Part shown: positions 12,187 through 22,941 of the stretch, in pieces | How positions within the stretch are numbered: position 1 is the first letter of the stretch | How the letters are laid out: each line of letters opens with the position of its first letter | Assembly (NCBI GenBank): GCA_036365515.1 | Contig: CM070873.1 | Span: 261,613,575-261,677,574 of the forward strand | DNA from: Torymus aiolomorphi | Lineage: Eukaryota; Arthropoda; Insecta; Hymenoptera; Torymidae | DNA: 64,000 nucleotides | Reading direction: 5' to 3' | Notes under the pieces: model-generated | Databases searched by the model: none | Told to the model about the DNA's origin: nothing | Seen by the model: only the letters and a program-made list of their open reading frames with translations | Translations under genes and position numbers: made by a program

Positions 12187-13488
12187 CACTGATAAAAAAG
12201 TCAACAAAGCACCGCCATACAAAAGTTTAGTAGGGGATATTCTTACTGTAATTATTTGCATCCACGCAGTAAATATACCGCATGGAAATGGTTAGAATAG
12301 AAATAGATTAGTCACCTTGGCGACAAATAAATAGTTGCGACAAAATAATTTTGTTATTTTCTGACAGCCGAACTATGTCTAGGCCTGAGAGCCATACGAA
12401 TTGCTCGCGGTATTTTTGTATAGCTATAGCAGCAATGCGCATCGCACTGAAGTGATGCGTGCTTTATGTCATTTGAAATTTTTGCAAGTGCTAAGGTTAA
12501 ATTTTAACTTTTGCGTTTTTTGAATGAAATTTTGTATTAAATATAGTACGATAAAATTACCAGTAAATACCCTGGTAGAAACTAACTCAACCAACATTTT
12601 TGGGTCAACGAATAACAAAAAATATTCACGAACGATTAGCCATTGGTTGGTGAATTATCGATAACTAAAAGCATCGAATGTGTGGTCTAGGTCTTTGGGA
12701 TGGCCGATCATAGAGTCTAAGTGGTGCATTCCGTACTTTTTTGCTTTAAGATATTAGGGCGCATCTAATCCGTCGTCCAGATGTTTGGGGTAGTCGATGA
12801 CGATGTCTAGATGGTGGGCTCCGTAGTTTTACCTCTAGGTGTTGGAACACATCGAAAACGTGCTGGACGATGAAAACTACGGAGCTCATCACCTAGACAC
12901 CGTCATCGGCTACCTCGACCACGCAGACCACGCATGGAATGCATTCCGACACGTGTAGATGCAAAAAACTACGGAGCGCACACCTAGACTACGTCATCGG
13001 CCACCCCGAACACCTAGACCACGCATTTGATGATTTTGTACACCTAGAGGCAAAAACCTACGGTGGACACTATCTCGAATCCGTCGTCGGCTACTCCGAA
13101 TACCTAGACTTATCTCTACCAGGGTATTGACAGTTTTTTTAATAAATAATTCAGTTTAGTTTATAAATAAATTTAAATTTCATTTTGTATTAAAAGTAGT
13201 ACGCCATAACCAAAAACCTTACGAAGCTTCCTTTAGGAGGAAGCAAAATATCATAATTATCTCTAAGAATTTTAAGCTTCTATTAACATTCCGATAAGAA
13301 TAGCAAATCGCGTACGTGTTCTTTTCTGGAATGCGATGCTACGAATACAATATCGTATGGCTCTAGCAGCTTTACTGCACATCGCAAAACGGTATGACTC
13401 TTACACCTATACTATTTGCGTTAGGGTCTCCTACCTATACGGTATGCAAACTGCAGTATGTCGGTGCCTCCTTGACTTTTTTTCAGTG
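12187..13488. mobile_element. CACTGA...TCAGTG DNA transposon, non-autonomous, 2-bp CA duplication
   Basis: The left end reads CACTGATAAAAAAGTCAA and the right end, reversed, CACTGAAAAAAAGTCAAG; both continue into GCACCG..CATAC. The CA at 12185-12186 is repeated at 13489-13490. Deleting the element with one CA joins ...PNKPFS to YRPLYMLDIV in frame in the R1 reverse transcriptase, which proves both boundaries. Further imperfect inverted similarity (GAGCCATACGA) lies inside both ends. There is no transposase. A 2-bp duplication with CACTG termini suggests a CMC/Mirage-like or related superfamily, but this is unassigned. Confidence 0.85.
12570..13124. mobile_element. CCCTGGTAGA fold-back element nested in the CACTG transposon
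   Basis: The termini are CCCTGGTAGA (12570) and TCTACCAGGG (ending 13124), next to TA dinucleotides on both sides. The interior is an imperfect inverted repeat around 12855, built from diverged units that repeatedly contain CACCTAGAC, ACTACGGAG and GTCATCGGC. The element could be a separate later insertion or the core of the surrounding transposon. Similar CCTGGTAGAAA/TTTTTACCAGG ends occur at 44806-44995, and a more distant version at 59419-59993. Confidence 0.65.
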
Positions 13489-14531
13489 CATATCGACCAC
13501 TCTATATGCTAGATATTGTCGAGAAATTATTTGAGTGGATCATATTTGCCAGACTAGAGGCAACTATACAGTAGGCCAGATACTTGTCTGATCACCAATT
13601 CGGCTTTAGGGAGGGCCGCTCAACAATCGATGCCATTCACAGGGTCGTGTCAAAAACGCCGCTAGCGGTAGCCGGTGTATAACGCGCGTGTATGCTATTA
13701 TCGGTTTAGATATACGGAGTGCGTTTAACATTGCCAGGTGGGATGAAATCATGCTGGCCTTGGAAGGCCTAATGGTACCACTTCTCTCCTCGGTGATATA
13801 TTCCGTGATTCTGTACGGAGCTTCAATCTGGGCTGATGCTATAAGTAGTAACCCGAGTCTCGGTGCCGCTTGCCGAAGGGCCTGCAGGACAATCGCGCTG
13901 AGAGTGGCCTGTGTCTACCGTACCGTGTCAGACATGGCTCTCGGTAATCTCCGGATTAACACCCGTACACCTAATCGTGACCGAGAGAGCCGAGATGTAT
14001 CGCGAAGGCATGGTTACAGAATAGTATGACTTCTACCAGGGACAACGTCGAAAGCGATGGTCCAGGAAGACCGGTGAATAGTGGCAGCGGCGATGGAATA
14101 TAGCAGGCCAGGGTCAGTGGACCCATCGCATCATGTCATGTATCGTGGAGTGGTGGGGGAGGAGACACGGACTCGTCACATTTCATCTCACCCAGGTGCT
14201 CAACGGAAACGGTTGCTTCCGCAGCTACCTGAAGGGATTTGGAGTATATCGAAGCGCGGACTGCCCGGCATGTCCTGAAGTTCACGAGGACGTGGAGCAT
14301 GCTTTGTTTGTGTGCCCAGGTTTCGGAAAGAGACAGTACGGTTTAAGGCCTTATGGGAAGGCCCCTTGTCTCCCGAGGGCATTGGGAGGTACTTACTTTC
14401 CTCACAGAGAGGATGGGATGCGGTGATTGGTCTTACCATCAGAGTGGACAGACTGAATCGCATTAGGAGAGAAGAAAAAAGAAGAGAGAAGAGGAAGCCG
14501 TATGACCGAGCGCCAGGAGGTGTTGAGGGCC
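13489..14531 (+). pseudogene. R1-clade ORF2, reverse transcriptase remnant and C-terminal CCHC part
   Basis: The frame resumes with YRPLYMLDIVEKLFEWIIFA and HQFGFREGRSTIDAIHRV, then IIGLDIRSAFNIARWDEI (motif A region). It then jumps from MLALEGL to LLSSVIYSVILYGASIWADA, a deletion that removes the whole YADD catalytic box. Farther on are VTFHLTQVLNGNGCFRSYL, CPACPEVHEDVEHALFVCP (the C-terminal cysteine-histidine motif typical of R1) and GRYLLSSQRGWDAVI. Multiple shifts and stops make it non-functional. Confidence 0.8.
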
Positions 14532-14535
14532 TTAA

Positions 14536-15090
14536 GGGGGTTCATCCGACGAGGAAAATATCAAGAATCAATGTCACCCCGCACCACGCGCACAGGTTTA
14601 CTCGCATGGTGCCCCCACTCCCGTAGTCAGAGCGCGTGTTTATACAGGACTGGCACACACACACACACGCATAGCTCCGTGCCATCTGTGAGCGCGCATA
14701 CAGAGCGGTGCTCGTCTGTGTGCACCCCCAACGCGCCTGCGCACGCGGTCGTACACCTAAAATTCCATACTTTCAACTACAATATCTTGAAAACGGTGAA
14801 GCTAGGATCTCTGAATTTTTAATATGTTATTCTAATTATTGATGTTAATAACATATTAGTTTTTCAGACAAACGCCAAATGTATCTTCGAAGTTATAGAC
14901 TGTAACGATCTTTAGCGCGTACGCGTCCCATAAGATGCCATGTTAAAATGTTCAACTTTGCCGTTTAATATCTCGATAACGGTAAAGCTAGGCTCTTTTT
15001 TCTAAGGATATGATATAGATAATGGTGTCACGCATATGTGACGAAAGTTTCAAAGACTTTCCAAATAAACTCAAAATCAGATGAACCCCC
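14536..15090. mobile_element. TTAA-flanked non-autonomous DNA element
   Basis: The ends are GGGGGTTCATC at 14536 and GATGAACCCCC ending at 15090, each next to TTAA (14532-14535 and 15091-15094). A TTAA duplication with G-rich termini points to the piggyBac or Kolobok superfamilies. Internally there is a short CA run (14653-14670), and the phrase ATATCTTGAAAACGGTGAAG recurs in related form as ATATCTCGATAACGGTAAAG (about 14970), suggesting internal duplication. There is no transposase. It interrupts the 3' region of the R1-clade LINE. Confidence 0.75.
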
Positions 15091-15135
15091 TTAAAGACGA
15101 AGGCTGCCCCTCCCGAAGTAATGCCTGACGGCGGC

Positions 15136-15138
<3 letters not shown>

Positions 15139-15210
<72 letters not shown>
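15139..15210. repeat. (CA)n microsatellite at the 3' edge of the R1-clade LINE
   Basis: 36 perfect CA units starting immediately after the LINE 3' sequence CCCGAAGTAATGCCTGACGG and the short GCGGCTTA. Together with 6587-6632 it brackets the element, consistent with insertion into a CA-type repeat. Confidence 0.95.
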
Positions 15211-15211
<1 letters not shown>

Positions 15212-15992
15212 CAGACATACGGAAATTTTATAAAATTAGTATATTTCGATTCCAAATGTGCTAAACAACATTTCTAACTGCATATTTTCTCAAAACTTTT
15301 TTTTAGTATCATACAGTTTCCTCTAGGAGAAAGCAAAAAAAATTTTTTAATTTTACATCCATACGAATTTTAAGAAAAAGATCTCACCTTTCTGCAGTAC
15401 TAGTTTTGATTGGACTTTTTAGCTTATACTTCGACTATAAAGGAAATACTTATTTTTTTGACTCTCTAAAACGCGCGCGTCCCTAAAAATTGAAAAAAGA
15501 AACTTACATAAAAATGCAGAGATAATTCTCAAACAATTAAATACGATTTATTAGGTGTATTTTTAATATGTCGGAGCAGCCAACATGGGTTATTTATGCT
15601 TTCCGATAAGTGGAGATAGAGAACTAGAAAAGTAGCCGAATTAGAATAGCTACCGAATTACTTGAGATAACTTATTTTTTGTGTAATGTTTGTTTAATAA
15701 AATATCACGATTATTCGAGCTGCAGCTGTATATGCGTTTCATTGCAAATATTGCGTAATAATATTGGAAATTTCATAAAGTAGATTTAAGTGGAAAACAA
15801 ATTGAGAATTCGAGAATATAATTTATTTTACGATAATAATTACATCATAGTAGGGAAACAAATTATAATCATGGCTTTTTAATCTCTTTTCCCACAAAAA
15901 GCATTCTACGTGTAATTCTAGAATATCACTTCCTACGGTATCATACCGCGTATTTAATTAGTACTTACATAAATATTCTATTATATTTCCAG
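15211..15992. other. AT-rich DNA, no gene seen
   Basis: No coding signal. A small palindrome TTTCCTCTAGGAGAAAGC at about 15318 resembles TTCCTTTAGGAGGAAGC near 13229 inside the CACTG transposon, so part of the stretch may be old transposon sequence. Confidence 0.55.
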
Positions 15993-16096
15993 GACCGCCG
16001 CTGGCGTTCCACTTGCTTCGCGAGCAGACAGCGACAATGTCTTTCGGGATGAAGACACTTGTTATGCCTTGCGATTATTTCCTTGAATCTCCCCAG
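15993..16096 (+). other. candidate internal exon with consensus splice sites
   Basis: A 104-nt island of balanced composition stands out in strongly AT-rich surroundings. It is preceded by a T-rich tract and TTTCCAG and followed by CCCCAG|GTGCAT. One frame is open throughout and reads PPLAFHLLREQTATMSFGMK and then TLVMPCDYFLESPQ. I do not recognise the protein. It could be a coding exon, a 5' untranslated exon or chance; no neighbouring exon was identified. Confidence 0.3.
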
Positions 16097-18440
16097 GTGC
16101 ATTTAAATTGAATATTATAACATCGTAGCGAATAGAAAGAATCCTCGTTTATCCGGCAGCAAAATTGAAATGTAAAATTTCCTTTTTAATCTATCCAAAT
16201 ATACTTCATGTACCAACTAACCCCAGGAAAATATTCGAATCAATATAATCAGTACAATATCCAACTCAAAGCCGAAATTCGAATGCAATGATTCTTTAAA
16301 ACACTTTGCATTCACGGTCACTTGAATGTGTGTATGTGTGTGTCAAGTTGGCTGATATTTAGTTACAACAGTGAAATTTTTCTCCGAAATATTAGTTTAC
16401 TGATGTTGAAACAACACCTGAGTTTGTTTCGGTAAACTGATACTGATTTTCCACGCACGAGCGAGCGAGCTGTTCGTACGCACGCGCTATCTCGTTACTA
16501 TGTAAATTTTGAAAAGAAAATAATGCGTAAAATAAATCTCCAACGAAATCAGGTAGCCATCGCTCGCTCGGGCACACGCGCTTACGCTCCGAGGTGGAGC
16601 AGAGAATTAAATTTGAAAAAACCAGCCCTGGTAATACTGTAAAAATCGAAAAAAAATACATATACAAAGAGAAAGAGGAATAACGAACGGAAAATTTAAA
16701 AGCCAAAAGAGGCTCGCGCGCGCGAGAGGGAGAGGGAGAGAGAGAGAAAGCGAAAAGAGACCCATACATATATATACACATGAACCACCGAAAACCGCCT
16801 GAACAGAGCTCGCCCGCGGTCTTATTAAAAATGCAGAACGAAAAACGCACGACGGCGACGTACCCTCGACTATCGCTAATTAGGGTTTCACCGAACCGCG
16901 TTGACAAGGAAAGAACATTCACCCCCGCTGCGTGCAAAAGGAGTGTGTGCTCATTCCCTCTCCCTCCCTCGCTGTATATGCACAAGCGCGCGCGGGCGTT
17001 GCTATATATATAGGACAAAGCCGAGGCGGTTGCGGCGGTGGCGGAAGGAGCGAAGGGCTGTGGTAGCCCGAAGGTATACGAGCAGCAGCAACGGCAGCGG
17101 CTGCTGCTCCTCTCGGGCACACTGTGCTGCATGCCGCTGAGCGCGCAGCCCGCGGAACACGTCGGTTTCCCATAAAGCCACGCGGGCGCGCATGTGTGGG
17201 TGGGCGGGTGGGTCTGCGCACACCGAGAGTCAGCTGTTTAGTCACGGAGGATCCTCGCGGCCCGGCCAATTCGCTCCTAATAACGGAAGCGCGCGTGCGC
17301 TCGGGTTAATCGGATGCCATCGCGAAATACTGGCGCATAGAGGGCAAAGGTCGTGAGCAAGCACATGTGCGCACGCGCAAGCTCACTTATTAAAGCGAGC
17401 GTACACTTTTAAATCGAATGTCGTAGAAGTATGGCGTGTGTGCAGCAACATGAAAGCAATTGCCCTCACCGCGATTTTTATTGTTCTTTTATTGAAGCTG
17501 CACGCAGAGCCACCATTGGGTATACTGTTGCGACTCGCTTTTGCCTCTCTTTTTTTTATACCTTCTCGATATTGACCTCTAGTCCCCTGTTACCAAGTGG
17601 AGCTACCAGTGTTGCCCTATGGTTTAGAAATTTTAGATCTACTTACAAGAAGAGGGTCTAACCTGCGAGAAACGGATTTTAGCGGGCATTGGAGAGTCGA
17701 TTTCTGGAACCTAAAAATGAAGCCCAGTGCTGAAAATTTCATCAAATAGGCCCTTTTTCTTAAGATATGGGCAATTTAATCTCAATTATCCTCTATTTCG
17801 TTAAAAAATTATGTCTCTTCTATTGAGTGTCACATTGCAAATATTTATAATACAAAAACGAGCAAAAAAGATTATAAAAGTATACAGTAAAAGCTAAAAT
17901 TTAAGCCCTGATTCATTAAAAAATAATGATTTTTCAGGAAGTTACAAGCAATCAAAGATAGCGTAAGAAAATGGTTAAATGAAAAGCTTTATCAGTGTTT
18001 TATGTATATTCTTAAAACAAAAATAGATAATGCTTTAAAACTAATTGGGACATATTCTACAAGTGTTTTTTTAGTAAGATATGTAATAAAAAAAATTGAT
18101 TTTTCGTCATTTTAAAGGTGTCCGACCCCCTTAAGTGATTATGTGAATAAAACTAATTAATTGTATGTATATTTTTGTTATTTAGCCAACAGCTGCTTTC
18201 TATTTGAAATTTATTTATTCATTGCGGCCCGCAATAATACCTTCGCAGTAATACCTTTGGTCGCAGTAATAGCTGCGCAGTAATAACTTCAATTTGCAAT
18301 AAATACCAGCAATCATCACACCCGTTTATTTTTTTATATTAAATTTATATACACATTTTTTAAGACTCGCAAATTTTTTTATTAGATCTTGAATACATTT
18401 TAAACAATTCGGAAAAAGAAGATATTGGTTTAATCGTATT
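16097..18440. other. unassigned DNA, CpG-rich core, no gene seen
   Basis: 16097-16390 and 17650-18440 are AT-rich. 16390-17640 is CpG-rich with short GA runs near 16727-16747 and a CTG-type codon-like run near 17080-17110. A segment at 17650-18132 ending in CCGACCCCCTTAA resembles the right end of a TTAA element, but no left partner was found. Confidence 0.55.
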
Positions 18441-18573
18441 AATAGTATATTACGATACGTGGGCCGGAAATTGGATTTTCGGCCCGTGCGTGGTATGACG
18501 CCCGAGGCGAAGCCGAGGGCGTCATAACGCACGGCCAGGGCATCCAATTTCCGTCCAAGTATTGTATACTATT
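18441..18573. repeat. hairpin A of the cluster
   Basis: Arms of about 60 nt pair with few mismatches: GGCCGGAAATTGGAT pairs with ATCCAATTTCCGTCC, and TATGACGCCC with GGGCGTCATA. The tip is GAGGCGAAGCCGAG, itself self-complementary. Confidence 0.85.
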
Positions 18574-19330
18574 TTTCTTACTCCCCGGCCGAAAGTACGT
18601 TCTGTAATTGTTAAATAATTGATAAAATTGCGTTGTCGTCTGCTAGCTGTGTTTGAGTGTAAGTTTTTCTTTCGGCCCGCTCGATAGTAGTGCCTCTGTC
18701 GGCCGCTTTGGGTAGCTCGGTCGATATTACCGACTGTTTTTTCTTTCGGCCCGGCGTAGAGAGCTGGTTTTTTGGGCGTCTGCTACTTTCGCTATTGTAC
18801 AGATGGTCTGATGCCCGCCCGACATTTGCAAGACCGAGGCGAAGCCGAGGTTTTGCTGGTCGGGGCGGGCATCAGAAACACATTCATTAAAAAAAGACAA
18901 CACCACTTTTTATTTCAACTAACTCTTTTTTCTCGTCACACGTGCACTTTCCTCTGTCTATTTCGTACGTGTCTAACCTTCACACCGCACAAACATATTT
19001 TCCTCGGACGCTCCCGTCCATACGTTTACTTAATTGTTTCTACACGACTCGAAAGTACGTGTAGAAAACAAGAGGAAAAAACAATAACCACGATCAAACA
19101 AAACCACTTTTTATTTCAACTAACTTTTTTCTCGTCACCCGTGCAGTTTCCTCTGTTTATTTCGTACGTGTCTATGCGCGCGGGCGCTGAAGCGCCGCGG
19201 GTCAGGAAATTTCGGCAGCCAATCAGAGCGCGCGGTTGGTCTAAAATAGGATGCGAAAGTTTCTCTTTCGGCCCGGAGATGCGGGCCGAAAGTACGTACT
19301 TTCGGGTGGGCGAGTAAGAAATAGTATATT
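18566..19330. repeat. unit B of the cluster, long inverted ends and an internal duplication
   Basis: The ends read TATACTATTTTTCTTACTCC (left) and AGTAAGAAATAGTATA (right); just inside both lies CCGAAAGTACGT or its complement. About 75 bp beginning CCACTTTTTATTTCAACTAA (18903) is directly repeated about 200 bp later (19104). The interior has CGGCCCG-type motifs but no gene. Confidence 0.6.
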
Positions 19331-19450
19331 ACTAACGCGGGCGGAAGAGGATTATTTACCTCATGCGACGTTTTTCGGCCGAGCGAAGCGAGGTCGAAAA
19401 GTCGCATGAGGTAAAAATTCTCTTACGTCCACGTTTCAGTAACGTATTTT
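19320..19450. repeat. hairpin C of the cluster
   Basis: TTACCTCATGCGAC pairs with GTCGCATGAGGTAA, and the tip is CGGCCGAGCGAAGCGAGGTCG. The outer parts GTTACT-like/AGTAAC also pair. Confidence 0.8.
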
Positions 19451-19597
19451 TCCGTCCGAGGCCGCAAAATGACATTTAAGATGGCATTTTGAGGTTAAAG
19501 GGCGGAAAAGTTATTTCCTCACACCGGGCCGAAAGTGCCTCATTCCCGCCCGGCTTCGAAACGGAAATATGGCATTTTCGGCCTCGATGTGAGGAAA

Positions 19598-19734
19598 AAT
19601 AGTATACCCTCCACGGGAGTAAAATTGGCCAGCCCACATCTCGTGTTACCACCCTCGCCTTCGGCTCGGGTGTCAATTTATACGAGCTGTGGACTGTCCA
19701 AGTTTTTTCCTCCCTAGGTGCGTAATATACTATT
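19598..19734. repeat. hairpin E of the cluster
   Basis: Imperfect arms, AGCCCACATCTCGT against ACGAGCTGTGGACT, flank the tip CCTCGCCTTCGGCTCGGG. The unit closes with GCGTAATATACTATT. Just before it, another hairpin at 19515-19597 pairs TTCCTCACACCG with CGATGTGAGGAA. Confidence 0.7.
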
Positions 19735-20239
19735 ATTCTTCAGTTAAAGTACACCTTTCTTGAAAAATCGCAGTAATACCTTCACTTACCCTATCATTAT
19801 TTATGCGACTCTGTGATAAACTAAGACCAAAACGTATCCTCTCTTAAAAAAGTGATGGAGGAAATCTGTCATCACAATAAGACTGTTTTGATTAGTTGTT
19901 GCTGGCTCATTTGATTGGTCTACATAAAATAAGCGCCAAAATCGAGTATGTTTGAATTTTGAAGATTGAATTCTTGACTTTGAATATTTAAAACTGAATA
20001 GTATAAGAAAAATTTCATGATTTTATTTATGAGACTTACGTTATTATCGTATAATTTAAACTATTTAAAACAAACTTTTAAAATGAAACTTGAACATGTT
20101 CATAACCTCAAAAACAAAAAAACAAAGAGATAAATGATACGCGCGAAGCGCGCTAAAAGTAGCTGGTTTTAAATATTTTATAAAGCGATATTTACACAAT
20201 ATATATGTACGTATCTATAATACACTAAGTTTTAAGCGT
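19735..20239. other. AT-rich DNA, no gene seen
   Basis: No open frame or repeat of note between the palindrome cluster and the T-rich sequence before the TC tract. Confidence 0.55.
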
Positions 20240-20451
20240 TTGATTCTTGGGTATATTACACCCTTCGATTTTATCTAATGTTTCAATTATCGACTTGATT
20301 TGTCCTATTATTAATGATTTTAATTACGGTTTCTTGTTGTTTTTTTTGTTTTTGTACGTTAACGCTTTCAAATGTTACTTATTATGTTATCTCAAGTGTA
20401 TTCATTTTTTTGCCGCTGAGGTAAATAAAATATTATCTATCTATGTATCTG
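20240..20451 (+). mobile_element. possible LINE 3' end next to a TC tract
   Basis: T-rich sequence ending GGTAAATAAAATATTATC and TATC/TGTC steps directly before the TC tract at 20452. It resembles in style the 3' ends at 8750 (complement) and 22906, which also carry an AATAAA-like motif right before TC repeats. No coding remnant is present, so this is tentative. Confidence 0.4.
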
Positions 20452-21154
<703 letters not shown>

Positions 21155-22903
21155 GTAAGTACAGACCCACTGTAAGTATAGTACCCGATGAGCAATTCTT
21201 TTTTAGTTACATCGATGCTTCTGATGTAGTCGATAGTATTAACTCAGTCAAATCCAATGCTGTTGGTCCTGATGGCGTTCAGTTACGATTTATCAAGGAC
21301 CCCTACCCACCATATTGACTTTGCTCATGCATATTCTCGACCTTTCCCTGCAATCTGGTGTAGTTCCATCATCCTGGAAGCGCGCAGTCGTCCGCCCTTT
21401 ACCTAAATCCAAACATGTCACTGCTCTCTCTGACTTTCGGCCTATCAGTATTCTATGCTCCTTGTCCAAGATTCTTGAATCTTTAGCCGCCAAACAAATC
21501 TTCAAGTACCTGCTTGATATAGTGCGTATTCAGCACTAGTGCAGATGGTTGACGATTTTCGGCAGGGAATCGATAACAAACTCATCACTCTCGTTGTCAC
21601 TATCGATTTTTCAAAAACATTTGATGTTATGTGCATCGATGCACTCATTGATAAGCTACGCTCGCTTGGATTTTCTAACTCTGCCTGTGCCTGGATTCGA
21701 TCGTTTGTCTGACAGATCACAATCGACTACCCTCCCTGATGGCTCTACATCTAACTCGCGCAGCAGAAGTGCCGGTGTTCCGCAGGGCAGCGTGCTTGGG
21801 CCACTTTTATTTTTATTATTCATTAATGATCTACCTTCGGTCTTGGAATATTGTAAATATCACCTTTATGCAGATGACTTTGTCATATATTTCAGTGGTT
21901 CCATCAAGGACATCTGTAGTATGATTGACAAAGTAAACCATGACTTGAAAAACATTTCTCGCTGGGCGTCAAACAATGGGCTGGCCATTAATGTCGGTAA
22001 AACACAAGCGATGTGGATTGGTACTAGACGCTTTATAAACAGGATTAAGAGCTTTAGCCTTCCTCCGATTATCCTAAATAGCGATATTGTCATCTACAGC
22101 GAAAATGTTAAACTATTTGGCGTTATTCTTGATAGCACTCTCTCGTGGCGTGATCAATGTACCCTTAATGCTAAGAAAAGCTTCGCTGTACTTACCAGAC
22201 TGCGTAAGCTTCAAGGGTTGTTACCCGATGCGATCAAACTTACACTTATCAAAGCACTAATTTTTCCCTATTACAATTATTGTTCTGGCCTTTTCCTTGA
22301 CTTGTCGAAGGAGCTTACAAGAAAATTAACACGGTGCAAGAACGCTGCACTTCGTTTCGCCACAAGAACCAAGATTTATGACCATATCTCTCCCGATTAT
22401 GAAAGTAACTATATACTTTCATATTCTTGTTGGTCTCTATTTTTAAAAGTGGTCTTCCGCAATATTTGGCCAAGCAATTTTCTTTCTACGAATCCAATAC
22501 ATCTGGTAGTAGGCGACGCTCTCCGCTTAACCTAGCTGTTCCTTATTTCAGGACAGATTACTTCCGATTCTCCTTCCATATAGGTGACATCTACCTTTGG
22601 AATAAACTCCCTGATGACTTGCGTTGCGATTTCTGGAAACTCTATTTTAAGCGGCGTCTGTATGATTATCTGTTCAAATATAAGCGTTAATTCTTTTCCG
22701 CATATTGTTTAGTTATTTTTGTTTTTTTTCTAACTTGTTTAATTAAATAAGTTTAGTTTTAACTTTTTTATTGTTATATTTTGCGAAGGATTATTCGCCC
22801 TTCTTCTGTACATATACACATATATTGTATTATCTTTTTGTATTGCGTGGGCTACCTTGGACCTTGAGTCCCTAGCCCTTTAATAAATTCAAATTCAAAT
22901 TCA

Positions 22904-22906
<3 letters not shown>
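21155..22906 (+). mobile_element. 5'-truncated LINE bounded on both sides by TC tracts
   Basis: It begins abruptly at the reverse transcriptase domain immediately after the CT tract at 21154 and ends with an untranslated region finishing CCCTTTAATAAATTC plus AAATTC repeats, directly followed by TC repeats. It is the same lineage as the nested LINE at 8750-11450 and lies in the same orientation relative to the pyrimidine strand. Confidence 0.85.
21161..22690 (+). pseudogene. LINE reverse transcriptase (ORF2 C-terminal two thirds), frameshifted
   Basis: Motifs appear in the normal order over three frames: NAVGPDGVQ, SSWKRAVVRPLPK, LSDFRPISILCSLSKILE, then a small deletion, VTIDFSKTFDV (motif A), SAGVPQGSVLGPLLF, YADDFVIYFSG (intact catalytic box), NGLAINVGKTQAMWIG, FGVILDSTLSW and ALIFPYYNYCSG. 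The C-terminal part ends LWNKLPDDLRC...DYLFKYKR before the stop at 22690. Shifts near 21310, 21540, 21700 and 22400 show it is dead, though the long clean frame from about 21740 to 22400 suggests moderate age. This enzyme copies LINE RNA at the nicked target. It is most like the CR1/Jockey assemblage by motif style. Confidence 0.85.

Positions 22907-22939
<33 letters not shown>
22907..22939. repeat. (TC)n microsatellite at the 3' edge of the LINE
   Basis: About 16 TC units fused directly to the AAATTC repeats of the LINE tail. Confidence 0.95.

Positions 22940-22941
<2 letters not shown>

Larger units (their letters stand above)
6633..15138 (+). mobile_element. R1-clade (Waldo-like) LINE copy with three nested insertions
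   Basis: From left to right the sense strand carries a 5' leader, a gag-like ORF1 ending in CCHC knuckles, an apurinic-type endonuclease start, reverse transcriptase pieces and the C-terminal CPAC/EDVEH cysteine-histidine motif typical of R1. The frames are shifted and stopped, so the copy is dead. Three later insertions split it: 8750-11450 (antisense LINE with GA edges), 12187-13488 (CACTG element) and 14536-15090 (TTAA element). Without them the copy would be about 4 kb, shorter than complete R1 elements, because the reverse transcriptase core is also deleted. Both outer edges abut CA-rich repeats and no 28S rDNA is present, so it is not a canonical R1 in rDNA. Clade placement rests on motif recognition only. 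Confidence 0.8.
18441..19734. mobile_element. cluster of five adjoining palindromes with AATAGTATA boundaries
   Basis: The block starts AATAGTATATT and ends AATATACTATT, so its outer ends are inverted. Inside, AATAGTATA-type and TATACTATT-type sequences alternate at 18441, 18566, 19320, 19598 and 19726, dividing it into units. Three units are tight hairpins with a CG-rich tip such as GAGGCGAAGCCGAG. There is no coding capacity. The same boundary sequence recurs at 27179-27512 beside the tyrosine recombinase element. It may be a nest of MITEs or one composite element. Confidence 0.65.

Noticed and set aside
6633..15138. Canonical R1 element in 28S rDNA
   Set aside because: No rRNA sequence lies on either side; the flanks are CA-rich repeats.
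17650..18136. Possible second TTAA element ending CCGACCCCCTTAA
   Set aside because: No matching left terminus with TTAA could be found upstream, so borders cannot be shown.
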